NCBI GenBank assembly: GCA_051748085.1
Contig: JBNJHA010000003.1
Span: 1 to 64,000 of the forward strand
Origin: CAYNNQ01 sp051748085
GTDB lineage: Bacteria > Desulfobacterota > Desulfovibrionia > Desulfovibrionales > Desulfonatronovibrionaceae
Direction of reading: 5' to 3'
Length of the DNA: 64,000 nucleotides
Shown here: piece after piece, positions 53,304 to 61,673 of the stretch
Layout: each line of letters starts with the position of its first letter
Position numbering within the stretch: the stretch's first letter is position 1
Position numbers and translations under genes: made by a program
Notes under the pieces: model-generated
The model's input: only the letters and a program-made list of their open reading frames with translations
Told to the model about the DNA's origin: nothing
Database searches by the model: none

Positions 53304-55613
53304 ATGGTCAGGATGGAATTCATCATAAACGGACAGGTTCAGGGGGTAGGATTCCGGCCTTTTGTTTATCGCAAGGCCTTGTCACATGCCTTGACTGGTT
53401 TTGTCTTGAATAATTCCCGCGGAGTGCAGATTGAGGTGCAAGGAACCGGGCCTAAAGTGGATAAATTTTTGCGGACGTTGCAAGACGACTTGCCTCCTTT
53501 GGCCAGAATTATTCGTTTGGAGAGCAGGCAAATCGAGGTTGTCGGGGATGAGCGGGAATTCGTGATTGCCGAGAGTTCTGTTCAGAAAGGGCATCAGGTT
53601 TTGATAAGCCCTGATGTTTGCACCTGCGAGGATTGTCAGCATGAACTTTTTGACACTAGTAATTTCCGCTATCTTTATCCGTTTATAAATTGTACTAATT
53701 GCGGCCCACGATACACCATAACCGGGTCCATTCCTTACGATAGAAAACAAACCTCAATGGCCTGTTTCCCCATGTGCGATACCTGTCGAAGTGAATATAA
53801 TGATCCGCTTGACCGTAGATTTCACGCCCAACCCAATGCGTGCCCCGAATGTGGTCCGGAAGTATGGCTGACAGACAGTATGGGGCGAAAAGTGGATATG
53901 CAAATCAACCCTCTTGATCTGGCGGCCGAGCTTCTGCAGAAAGGCCGTGTTCTGGCAGTAAAAGGGTTGGGAGGTTTTCATCTGGCCTGCGACGCCGCCA
54001 ATGATGAAGCTCTTATAAAATTGCGGGACAGGAAAAAACGTTTTGGGAAATCCCTGGCGATCATGGTCCAACACGTGCGCCATGCTGAATATTTTGCCCA
54101 TATAAGCGCGGAGGAAAAGGAGTTATTGACCGGCGTACAGCGGCCGATAGTGGTCCTGCGCAAAAAAAATGTTCCCGGACTCAGTACGTATATAGCTCCG
54201 GATACGAATAATGTGGGAATCATGCTCCCGTATACTCCGCTTCATTTTGTGCTTTTTAAATTTTTGCAGGAGCGGGCAGGCGAGGCCAATCATCCGCCGG
54301 CTTTGGTCATGACCTCCGGGAATTCCAGTTCCGAACCCATTTGCCTGGGTAATCGGGAGGCATTGAAAAGACTGGCGCATATTGCCGACAATTTTGTTTT
54401 ACACAATCGCGATATCCTGGTCCGGTGTGACGACTCTGTTGTCTTTTCCCGTTCGGGCAAAAGCGGCTTTTATCGCCGGGCGCGGGGCTATACGCCGAGC
54501 CCCGTATTCCTGCCCCGGGCAGGGGAAATTGTTTTGGGCACGGGCCCGGAACTTAAGGATACGCTATGTCTTACCAAGGGAGACCAGGCATTCGTGTCCC
54601 AGCACATCGGCGACCTTAAGAATTTAAAAAGTTATGATTTTTTTGTCGAATTGGCAAATCACATGCAGGGAATTCTGCAGGCCGTGCCCAAGGCCATTGT
54701 CTGCGATCTGCACCCGGATTATTTAAGCTCGCGCTTTGCAAGGGAACAGAACGAACTTCCGGTGTTCACCCTGCAGCATCACTTTGCCCATATCCACGCG
54801 GCAATGGCCGAAAACCGGTTTGAAGGGCAGTGTCTGGGGCTGGCTCTGGACGGAACCGGGCTTGGGAATGACGGCACAATATGGGGCGGAGAGCTTTTGC
54901 TGGTCGATTCCATTAATCTGGAGCAGTCAAGAATAGGATCTTTTTCTCCCGTTTCCATGCCTGGCGGAGAAATGGCGGTTCAAGAGCCCTGGAGAATGGC
55001 CAAATCCTTTTTGTTCAGCCTGAACATGGATTGTCCGGTCCCCTGGAAAGCGGAATTTGAATATGCAGATTCAATGCTTGAATCTGTTCTGGAAAAAAGT
55101 ATAAATTGCCCCAGAACAAGCAGCTGCGGGCGCCTTTTTGACGCTGTATCCGCCTTGCTCGGCCTTGTCTGCTGCATTGATTATGAAGGTCAGGCCGCTA
55201 TTTTACTGGAGAAGATTCAGGATTTGAGCGAAAAAGAGGCCTATCCCTCTGCTTGTTTCCAACGTAATGATTTTCTTTATTTTGACAGCCAGGGATTATT
55301 TGCCTCGGTAGTAGAGGACGTAAAAAAAGGCACGGATAAGGCGGTTGTCAGTCGCCGTTTTCATCTTGGACTGGCCAGGGGGTTGGCTGAATGGGCGCAC
55401 GAGGCATCTGTGAAAACAGGCATTCGGGATGTAGCGTTGAGTGGAGGAGTCATGCAGAATTTGACCATGCTTGAGTTGTTGCCAATTTTTCTGGCGGAAA
55501 AGGGACTTCGTTCCATGGTTCATTCTAGGCTGCCGGCCAACGACGGCTGCATTTCACTCGGGCAGGCAGTGTACGGTCAGCGTTTGCTGGAAATTCGGAA
55601 ACAGGAATTTTAA
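53304..55613 (+). CDS. hypF: carbamoyltransferase HypF
   Basis: HypF makes the cyanide ligands of [NiFe]-hydrogenases from carbamoyl phosphate, with HypE. The 769-residue chain shows an N-terminal acylphosphatase domain (GQVQGVGFRPFVYRKA), four-Cys zinc fingers (CTCEDC, CTNCGPRYT, CDTCRSEY), a YrdC-like domain (residues about 200-380, LAVKGLGGFHLACDA) and a Kae1-like domain with HHFAHIHAAM. Length is normal. The ATG 53304 or 53313 is used. No other hyp genes are in the window. Confidence 0.95.
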   Translation: MVRMEFIINGQVQGVGFRPFVYRKALSHALTGFVLNNSRGVQIEVQGTGPKVDKFLRTLQDDLPPLARIIRLESRQIEVVGDEREFVIAESSVQKGHQVLISPDVCTCEDCQHELFDTSNFRYLYPFINCTNCGPRYTITGSIPYDRKQTSMACFPMCDTCRSEYNDPLDRRFHAQPNACPECGPEVWLTDSMGRKVDMQINPLDLAAELLQKGRVLAVKGLGGFHLACDAANDEALIKLRDRKKRFGKSLAIMVQHVRHAEYFAHISAEEKELLTGVQRPIVVLRKKNVPGLSTYIAPDTNNVGIMLPYTPLHFVLFKFLQERAGEANHPPALVMTSGNSSSEPICLGNREALKRLAHIADNFVLHNRDILVRCDDSVVFSRSGKSGFYRRARGYTPSPVFLPRAGEIVLGTGPELKDTLCLTKGDQAFVSQHIGDLKNLKSYDFFVELANHMQGILQAVPKAIVCDLHPDYLSSRFAREQNELPVFTLQHHFAHIHAAMAENRFEGQCLGLALDGTGLGNDGTIWGGELLLVDSINLEQSRIGSFSPVSMPGGEMAVQEPWRMAKSFLFSLNMDCPVPWKAEFEYADSMLESVLEKSINCPRTSSCGRLFDAVSALLGLVCCIDYEGQAAILLEKIQDLSEKEAYPSACFQRNDFLYFDSQGLFASVVEDVKKGTDKAVVSRRFHLGLARGLAEWAHEASVKTGIRDVALSGGVMQNLTMLELLPIFLAEKGLRSMVHSRLPANDGCISLGQAVYGQRLLEIRKQEF

Positions 55614-55637
55614 AATCCGTTATCGGTTTTGGATATA

Positions 55638-57185
55638 ATGACGAGCACTTTAGTCATAAATTTGACGCGATTTGGAGATCTTCTCCAGACGCAGCCGGTG
55701 ATCAGCGCTTTAAAAAAAAATGGTCAAGCCACCGGTCTGGTCTGTTTGGAAAATTTTGCCTCGGCAACCGATCTGCTTGCAGGAGTGGATCATACATTTC
55801 CTTTGCCCGGAGCCCGTTTTTTGCGTGAGTTGGATGAATCCTGGATCAAAACGGTTGCCACTCTTTTTGACTGGGTTGATTCGATAGAAAGACAAAATGA
55901 ATGGGGCGGGTTGTTAAATCTTACTGCTTCGCTCAGCTCAAAAATGCTTGGCAGGCTTATCCCGGTTGAGGACAAAGAAGGTTTTTTTGTTGATGAATAT
56001 GGATTCGGCCAATTTTCCAATAAATGGGCTATTTATCTTGAAGCTTCTTCCGGCGTGCGTGGGAGCAGTCCTTTTAATCTAGTGGATGTTTTTTTACGGG
56101 TGGCGGGTATTAACGATCATCAGCCCGAATATGTTCTCAACCGGCCCGATATGGATATGCAGCATCGCCTTGGATGTATTCTGGAACAGAAAAAGCCTGG
56201 CGGATGCCGGGGATATATAGGCTTTCAGCTTGGGGCCAGTGCGGATAAGAGACGTTGGGCCCTGGAAAATTTTGCGCGATTGGGCCGGTTTATTTGGGAA
56301 AATACCGGCCTTTGCCCCGTGTTGCTGGGATCTGCGGAGGAAACCGGTCTGGCGGAGCGGTATCTTCAATTGACCTCGGCTCCGGCAATAAACTTGGTCG
56401 GTCGGACAAATCTTAAGGAACTGGCCGCCACGTTAATCCATATTCGCCTGTTGGTGACCAACGATACTGGAACCATGCATCTTGCAGCCGGGCTAAAGGT
56501 GCCCGTCCTGGCTTTTTTTCTGGCCACTGCGCAGCCCTGGGATACCGGGCCGTATATGGAAAATGCGCTTTGTCTTGAGCCGGATCTGGACTGCCATCCA
56601 TGCCCCTTTGATAATGCATGTTCCAATAATTATGCATGCAGAAAAGTTATTCAGCCGCAATTGGTATTTGAATATATAAACGAATATCTTCAATCCGGAA
56701 TATGGCCGATTGCCCCCAAAAATGGTTCCAGGGTCTGGCTTACAGTGAAAAGACGCGGGCTTATGGATCTGGAGAGCAGATGCCTGGACGGAGAGGATGA
56801 TCGTAGCAGGTGGATGCGAATTCAACGGCGTGTTTACTCTGCTTTTCTTGATGACCGTTCTCCTGAAATACGCGATCTTGTAAGCCCTTCTCTTCCTTTT
56901 ATGGAAGAAGTTCGAAAGGAAGCGGAGAGTCTTTGTTCCGTTTTTGAACTGCTGCGTACGCGGGGAACAATGCTGCTGCGCGATTCGCGGCCTCAACTCC
57001 GGAAAAAGTTTATGCATGATTGGCATCAAACGGGAATAATGCTTGATAACAGCAAAATTTTCACCACCTTATCTTTATTGTGGAAAGTTCATTCACAGGA
57101 TTCAGGACAGGATATACACGATTTTTTAAAGGTTTGCCGGAGCTATGAGTGGCTTTTGTCTCTTTTTGGCACTAAATTTGAATAA
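55638..57185 (+). CDS. glycosyltransferase family 9 (heptosyltransferase-like), second copy
   Basis: A 515-residue GT9 protein, longer than the 300-residue copy at 10729. The N-terminus begins LVINLTRFGDLLQTQPVISAL; the donor-site motif is NDTGTMHLAAGLKVPVLAFFLAT, followed by DCHPCPFDNACSNNYAC. The extra C-terminal ~150 residues are helical and unassigned. The ATG at 55638 is preferred over TTG 55629. It follows hypF by 24 bp. LPS-core or flagellar glycosylation is inferred. Confidence 0.82.
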   Translation: MTSTLVINLTRFGDLLQTQPVISALKKNGQATGLVCLENFASATDLLAGVDHTFPLPGARFLRELDESWIKTVATLFDWVDSIERQNEWGGLLNLTASLSSKMLGRLIPVEDKEGFFVDEYGFGQFSNKWAIYLEASSGVRGSSPFNLVDVFLRVAGINDHQPEYVLNRPDMDMQHRLGCILEQKKPGGCRGYIGFQLGASADKRRWALENFARLGRFIWENTGLCPVLLGSAEETGLAERYLQLTSAPAINLVGRTNLKELAATLIHIRLLVTNDTGTMHLAAGLKVPVLAFFLATAQPWDTGPYMENALCLEPDLDCHPCPFDNACSNNYACRKVIQPQLVFEYINEYLQSGIWPIAPKNGSRVWLTVKRRGLMDLESRCLDGEDDRSRWMRIQRRVYSAFLDDRSPEIRDLVSPSLPFMEEVRKEAESLCSVFELLRTRGTMLLRDSRPQLRKKFMHDWHQTGIMLDNSKIFTTLSLLWKVHSQDSGQDIHDFLKVCRSYEWLLSLFGTKFE

Positions 57186-57232
57186 AGTTGATCGAGCGGA
57201 TGATACAAGGAAATTTATACAGGAGGAAGAAT

Positions 57233-57847
57233 ATGATTATCATCGACGGTCAACAAAGCGATTTCAGCATTGGCAAGTATGAAAATTTGGAAGATGTCCT
57301 GGTTAAAATCATGGAAGATGGTCAGATCGGCGATCGGGTGGTAACGGATGTTTTGGTGAACAATGAAAATTTTTCCGAGATTTATCCGCATCAGGCCGAG
57401 GATATGGAAACCGGAGAAATTGAAAAATTGGAGATAAAAACAGTTGCCGCTTCGGATATGGCCGTTAATATAACCAGGGAGCTTTATAAAGTTCTTAATC
57501 TGATGGGCAAAGGAGGCGGTCAGGTAGCGGAACTTTTTCGGGTAGCCGATGATGCCGAGGCCTTGGATATGTATCAGGATCTTTTGGAGGTCACCCGGGA
57601 TTTCCTGGGGATGGTCGGTACATTGCGTGATCAGTTTCGATTGAAGTCCGGGGCGGAATTTGATGCCAAAGTGCAAAGGCTGTCGGAACTTTTTTCCGAG
57701 ATGATTGAAGTACAGGAAAACGAAGATTATGTGCTTCTGTCCGATTTGATCGAGTATGAATATTTGCCGCATGTGGAAGAATGGAAGGCCGAGGTTGCCG
57801 GGCTGCGTAAGCAACTAAAGCAGGTGGTTCATGATGAATACAACTAA
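57233..57847 (+). CDS. conserved hypothetical helical protein
   Basis: A 204-residue soluble protein. An AGGAGG site precedes the ATG at 57233, so the longer frame from 57188 is not used. It opens MIIIDGQQSDFSIGKYEN and then is mostly helical and acidic. No catalytic or membrane motif is seen. It overlaps the next gene by 17 bases, so the two are co-translated. A flagellar or chemotaxis role is guessed from the neighbouring chaperone-like gene only. I do not recognise the family. Confidence 0.75.
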   Translation: MIIIDGQQSDFSIGKYENLEDVLVKIMEDGQIGDRVVTDVLVNNENFSEIYPHQAEDMETGEIEKLEIKTVAASDMAVNITRELYKVLNLMGKGGGQVAELFRVADDAEALDMYQDLLEVTRDFLGMVGTLRDQFRLKSGAEFDAKVQRLSELFSEMIEVQENEDYVLLSDLIEYEYLPHVEEWKAEVAGLRKQLKQVVHDEYN

Positions 57848-58196
57848 TACCTTTTCCCATTCCTGTCTTGACAAGGCTTACGACCTGCAGCTCGAGGAAT
57901 TGTCTCTGCTCGAGGAAGAGGATATATCGGGAGCCAACCAGGTCGCCATGAAGCGAGAGTCAGTTTTGCATTCTGACCTGCCGGACGAAATTAATAATTC
58001 AGAGCCGAAAGAATTGGTAAACAAGATAAGAAAGCTGCAGGAATTGCAGAATCAAATTTCAGGCATGGCCCGCAAATTGCGGGATGATCTGCAGGATGAG
58101 CTGATTCGCGTTCGTTCCGAAAATACAAGATTTCAAGGGTATAAACAGGCCTCCAAATTGACGCCATTGGTGAACAGGTTCAGTAGACGCGGTTGA
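57831..58196 (+). CDS. small helical protein, possible flagellar-chaperone-like
   Basis: A 121-residue helical protein starting MMNTTNTFSHSCLDKAYDLQ and ending basic (PLVNRFSRRG). Residues about 60-105 form a predicted coiled coil (LVNKIRKLQELQNQISGMARK). Length and helix pattern resemble FlgN/FliT chaperones, but this is inference. It overlaps the upstream gene and is followed by a terminator. Confidence 0.65.
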   Translation: MMNTTNTFSHSCLDKAYDLQLEELSLLEEEDISGANQVAMKRESVLHSDLPDEINNSEPKELVNKIRKLQELQNQISGMARKLRDDLQDELIRVRSENTRFQGYKQASKLTPLVNRFSRRG

Positions 58197-58221
58197 AATT
58201 CGGGATGTTTTTTCGGGAGAC

Positions 58222-58245
58222 AAAAGCCGGCTTTTGCCGGCTTTT
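58222..58245 (+). terminator. terminator-like hairpin after the helical gene pair
   Basis: AAAAGCCGGC, a TTTT loop, GCCGGCTTTT. It lies 26 bp after the stop at 58196. Confidence 0.65.
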
Positions 58246-58533
58246 GCCGTTTTAAGGCCGTACAAAATAAATTTACTCTTGATTTTTTAAACAAATAAGA
58301 GCAAAAAGGTTTACCAGAATATAAATAAATCAATAAATCAGCTTGTTGATGTCGGATTTGAATTGCCGATTTTTGTCCGTTTGGGGGAAATATTGATCAG
58401 CAATGCATACAGTTAATACACCGGGGGCGTCCATCAATTGACGCGCCGGCGGTAAGTCATCCGGGCTGAATAAGTATAAGTCTTTGTTTCTGTTGTTGTC
58501 TGTTAACTAATAAACTTAAAGGACAGGGGAAAA
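58246..58533. other. intergenic region upstream of the symporter
   Basis: About 290 bp without a gene or repeat; no convincing promoter was found. Confidence 0.5.
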
Positions 58534-60030
58534 ATGGCACAAAGAGAGCAATGGGGAACCAGATTGGGTTTTATTCTGGCGGCAGTAGGATCGGCCATTG
58601 GCCTGGGGAACATTTGGCGTTTTCCGTACATGGCCTATGAAAACGGCGGGGGCGCATTTTTAATCCCGTATTTTTTTGCCATGCTCACGGCGGGGATTCC
58701 GATTATTATACTTGAATTTTCGCTCGGGCATAAATTTCGCGGCGCCGCTCCAAAGGCTTTTTCCAAGATTTCCAAAAAAATGGAATGGCTTGGATGGTGG
58801 CAGGTGCTAGTTTCTTTTATTATTGCCATATATTATGTGGCGGTTATCGGTTGGGCCATGGACTATTTCTATCTGGCCTTCAGTCAGGGCTGGGGAACCG
58901 ATACCAAGGGGTTTTTCTTCGGAGATTTTCTCGGACTTACCGGCGGAGCCATGGAATGGGGCAGCATTCAAATGCATATTTTTATACCGGTGGTTATTGC
59001 CTGGGCCCTTACCTGGCTGGTACTCTCCAGTGGAGTAAGAAAAGGCATTGAATTGGCAAACAAAATTTTCATGCCGCTTCTTTTCATATTGGTTTTGCTT
59101 ATTGTCGGCCGCGCAGTAACCCTGCCGGGAGCGGCCGAAGGTCTGCAATGGCTGTTCCGCCCCGATTTCAGCAAGATACTCGATTATCAGGTATGGGCTG
59201 ATGCTTACGGACAGATATTTTTCACCCTGAGCGTGGGCTTTGCCATTATGATTACTTATTCCAGTTATCTGCCATCAAAGTCGGATATAAACAACAACGG
59301 GTTTATGACTGTTTTTATTAATTGCGGCTTCAGCGTATTGGCCGGTATAATGATATTCGGCGTGTTGGGCTACATGGCAGTACAGGAAGGCGTTGGTATA
59401 AACGAAGTGGCCGGGGCCGGAGTCGGGCTGGCGTTTGTCACTCTGCCGAAAGCAATTAATCTGCTGCCCATGCCGATATTTTTCGGGACCTTGTTTTTCG
59501 CGGCTTTGGTATTTGCCGGGCTAAGTTCGTTTATTTCCATAAATGAAGCCTGTTGTTCCGCCTTGATTGATAAGTTTGGATGGAGCCGGAAATTTACCGT
59601 GAGCTTATATACAGTGGTTGGATTTCTGGCCAGCTTGATCTTTGTTACTGGCGGTGGTCTTTACGCGCTGGATATTGTCGACCATTTCATCAATAATTTC
59701 GGCATCGTCTTTTGTGTACTGGTTGAAGTACTTTTTCTGGGCTGGTTTTTCAAGACGGAAACTTTGCGCGGACATGTGAACAAGATTTCCGACTTCAAAG
59801 TTGGCTACTGGTGGACGTTGTGCCTTAAGATCATAACACCCATAGTTTTGGGATACATGGCGATTGCCAATTTTATTGGCGATATAAACGAACCATATGG
59901 CGGATATTCAATTGACGCCCTGGTATATATGGGTTGGTTCGTTGTTGTCGGGGTCTTTATTGTATCCTTTTTACTGCAAATGTTTAAAGGGCAGGACACA
60001 GGAATAGATAAATTTGTGGATAATGAATAA
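58534..60030 (+). CDS. sodium-dependent amino-acid symporter, NSS/SNF family (MetP-like)
   Basis: A 498-residue transporter with about 12 hydrophobic segments, the LeuT-type fold. The N-terminal motif GTRLGFILAAVGSAIGLGNIWRFPY holds the Na+-site backbone. ATGGCAC start with GACAGGGG upstream. It is followed 15 bp later by a 33-codon gene of the MetS type, so the pair matches the two-component methionine/alanine importer MetPS of actinobacteria. The substrate is inferred. Confidence 0.9.
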   Translation: MAQREQWGTRLGFILAAVGSAIGLGNIWRFPYMAYENGGGAFLIPYFFAMLTAGIPIIILEFSLGHKFRGAAPKAFSKISKKMEWLGWWQVLVSFIIAIYYVAVIGWAMDYFYLAFSQGWGTDTKGFFFGDFLGLTGGAMEWGSIQMHIFIPVVIAWALTWLVLSSGVRKGIELANKIFMPLLFILVLLIVGRAVTLPGAAEGLQWLFRPDFSKILDYQVWADAYGQIFFTLSVGFAIMITYSSYLPSKSDINNNGFMTVFINCGFSVLAGIMIFGVLGYMAVQEGVGINEVAGAGVGLAFVTLPKAINLLPMPIFFGTLFFAALVFAGLSSFISINEACCSALIDKFGWSRKFTVSLYTVVGFLASLIFVTGGGLYALDIVDHFINNFGIVFCVLVEVLFLGWFFKTETLRGHVNKISDFKVGYWWTLCLKIITPIVLGYMAIANFIGDINEPYGGYSIDALVYMGWFVVVGVFIVSFLLQMFKGQDTGIDKFVDNE

Positions 60031-60045
60031 ATTCGGGAGGTTGCT

Positions 60046-60147
60046 ATGAGTTTTGGGGCCATTGTCATGATGATTCTGGGATTGGGCGTGACTTGGGGCG
60101 GAGCAGCTTATTGTTTGCGTATAGCCCTTAAAAAAAGAGATATATAA
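60046..60147 (+). CDS. small subunit of NSS transporter, MetS-type (33 residues)
   Basis: GGGAGG precedes the ATG at 60046. The 33-residue product is MSFGAIVMMILGLG, VTWGGAAYCLRIAL, then KKRDI: one transmembrane helix and a basic tail, matching the MetS small-subunit family. It is too short for ordinary gene calling. It is needed for full MetP activity in Corynebacterium. It lies 15 bp after the symporter and before a strong terminator. Confidence 0.85.
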   Translation: MSFGAIVMMILGLGVTWGGAAYCLRIALKKRDI

Positions 60148-60180
60148 AAACTGAACTTTATAACTTGAATTAAAGCAAAA

Positions 60181-60216
60181 AGCCCGGCAAGGCGAAATTT
60201 CCTTGCCGGGCTTTTT
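60181..60216 (+). terminator. rho-independent terminator of the symporter operon
   Basis: AGCCCGGCAAGG (60181-60192) pairs exactly with CCTTGCCGGGCT (60201-60212) and is followed by a T run to 60216. Confidence 0.9.
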
Positions 60217-60234
60217 GTATCTGTTCAGTAAATT
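60217..60234 (+). repeat. left half of the palindromic repeat, split by the mobile element
   Basis: GTATCTGTTCAGTAAATT follows the terminator T run. The continuation (AGCAAATT then TTTGCTGCCCGTGC) resumes at 60539 after the 304-bp element, so this repeat is the target of the insertion. Confidence 0.7.
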
Positions 60235-60538
60235 GGCTCTTCGACGGAATGCATGGATTTTTGCGAGTTATTCTCCTGATCCTTTTGCTGCTGCACTTTC
60301 GGTTCTGTATTTTCTAAGCCCCGCCAAAGGGGGATGCCCGCCCCCTTCGGCCTCGCTGATTCCAAAGAAAGGCAGTTTTTGTTATCGGCAATGCCAATTG
60401 GTTTGAAAGCTTATGTTTGTGTTCCGTCCCGCGGTCCGCTTTCCCCCTTTTGGCGAGGGCAGGAAAATATGCGAACCTTTCGTCAGGAACATCAGAAAGG
60501 ATCACTCGAATAAAATCTACACCCAACATCGAGGAACC
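60235..60538 (+). mobile_element. 304-bp MITE-like element, copy C, inserted in a palindromic repeat
   Basis: Begins GGCTCTTCGACG and ends CATCGAGGAACC (inverted repeat, 9 of 12 positions). Flanks are AGTAAATT (60227-60234) and AGCAAATT (60539-60546), an 8-bp duplication with one difference. Collinear with copy A at 14740-15042. No transposase gene. The rest of 60547-60710 before cheV holds no gene; the longer minus-strand frame across it is rejected. Confidence 0.8.
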
Positions 60539-60710
60539 AGCAAATTTTTGCTGCCCGTGCTTTCGGACTGCTTGTTTATTATCTATTTCGTAAAGGTATT
60601 CCTTCGCAGCCGGTTTTTCCCGTTCGGTCAAGAACGGTTCTTCGGTCGCCAAAGGCTCCCTCAGAATGACAAAAGAGGGAACGCCTGCATTAAGTTTTCG
60701 GCGATCATCA

Positions 60711-61673
60711 TCACTTGTTTTCTCTGTGGTTTTCACCGAGATATTTTTCAATCAGATCGGTAGCCCGCCGGGCAAGTTCTCCAACTTCCGGTTTGGATAT
60801 TTGATCATCCGCCCCCACAGCTTCCCCTTTATGTCTGAGTTTTTCACTTATCAGTGAAGAGAACAATATGACTGGAAGAACCTTTAGTTCCGGATCTTCT
60901 TTAATGTTTTTCGTCAAATGCATTCCGTCCATTGTGGGCATTTCAATATCTGAAATAACAATATTCAAATAATCGGTTATGTTTTTCTTATTTTTTTTAG
61001 CCTGTTTTTTAATTTCCTGTATGTATTCCCAAGCCTCTCCGCCATGATTCATTTCGGTTATATTGAACCCGGCTTTGTGCAGCATGGTACCAAGCATCTT
61101 GCGTAAAAGAGAAGAGTCATCCGCAATCAGCGCCTTATAACCCTGAGTGGTGTGTCCAGTCATATTGTCATCCAGGCGCAGGGTAGATCCTGGATGTATT
61201 TCACCGACGATTTTTTCCAGATCAACCAAAAAAACTATTCTGTCTTCTATCCGGACGACACCGATAACCGAGTGATCGCTGAAGCTGGACACATATTCTC
61301 CGGGAGGTTCGACATCCTCCCAACTCACCCGGTGTATGCGGTTCACTCCGGATACGAGAAATCCGTTTGTTATCTTGTTGAATTCAGTTACGATAACCTT
61401 GGAGTCCTTATCCGTGATTTTCTCTTTCCCAAGCCAGTGGCTCAGGTCGACCAGAGGGATAACTCCCGAACGCTGTTTAAACGCCCCCAAAACTGAAGAG
61501 TGGGGTACCTGCGGCAATTCAGTCACCTTGGGGCGTCTGATAATTTCCAGCACCTTGGCTACGTTTACTCCGTAGTAACCGCGGTATTGTTCGTCGTCTC
61601 CCTCATCAATAAAAAATTCGACAATCTCCAGTTCATTAGTTCCGGATTCAAGAAGGATATCGGTCTGTTCCAT
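60711..61673 (-). CDS. cheV: chemotaxis protein CheV (CheW-receiver fusion)
   Basis: A 320-residue protein: an N-terminal CheW-like coupling domain (residues about 10-165; VLGAFKQRSGVIPLVDLSHWLG) and a C-terminal receiver domain (ALIADDSSLLRKML, phospho-Asp in VISDIEMPTMDG, KPE near the end). CheV links receptors to CheA and can be tuned by phosphorylation. The start at 61673 follows AGGGAG and overlaps the ispH end by 26 bases. Frame to 61694 is not needed. Confidence 0.92.
   Translation of the reverse strand: MEQTDILLESGTNELEIVEFFIDEGDDEQYRGYYGVNVAKVLEIIRRPKVTELPQVPHSSVLGAFKQRSGVIPLVDLSHWLGKEKITDKDSKVIVTEFNKITNGFLVSGVNRIHRVSWEDVEPPGEYVSSFSDHSVIGVVRIEDRIVFLVDLEKIVGEIHPGSTLRLDDNMTGHTTQGYKALIADDSSLLRKMLGTMLHKAGFNITEMNHGGEAWEYIQEIKKQAKKNKKNITDYLNIVISDIEMPTMDGMHLTKNIKEDPELKVLPVILFSSLISEKLRHKGEAVGADDQISKPEVGELARRATDLIEKYLGENHRENK

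Noticed and set aside
60661..60680. CTCAGAATGAC-type sequence similar to a CGTCATTCTGAC near 3827
   Set aside because: The similarity is about ten bases and has no structure; it is too short to claim a repeat.
60314..60751. Minus-strand frame of 145 codons overlapping copy C and the cheV end
   Set aside because: It spans the repeat and its flank, has no ribosome-binding site and overlaps cheV out of frame.
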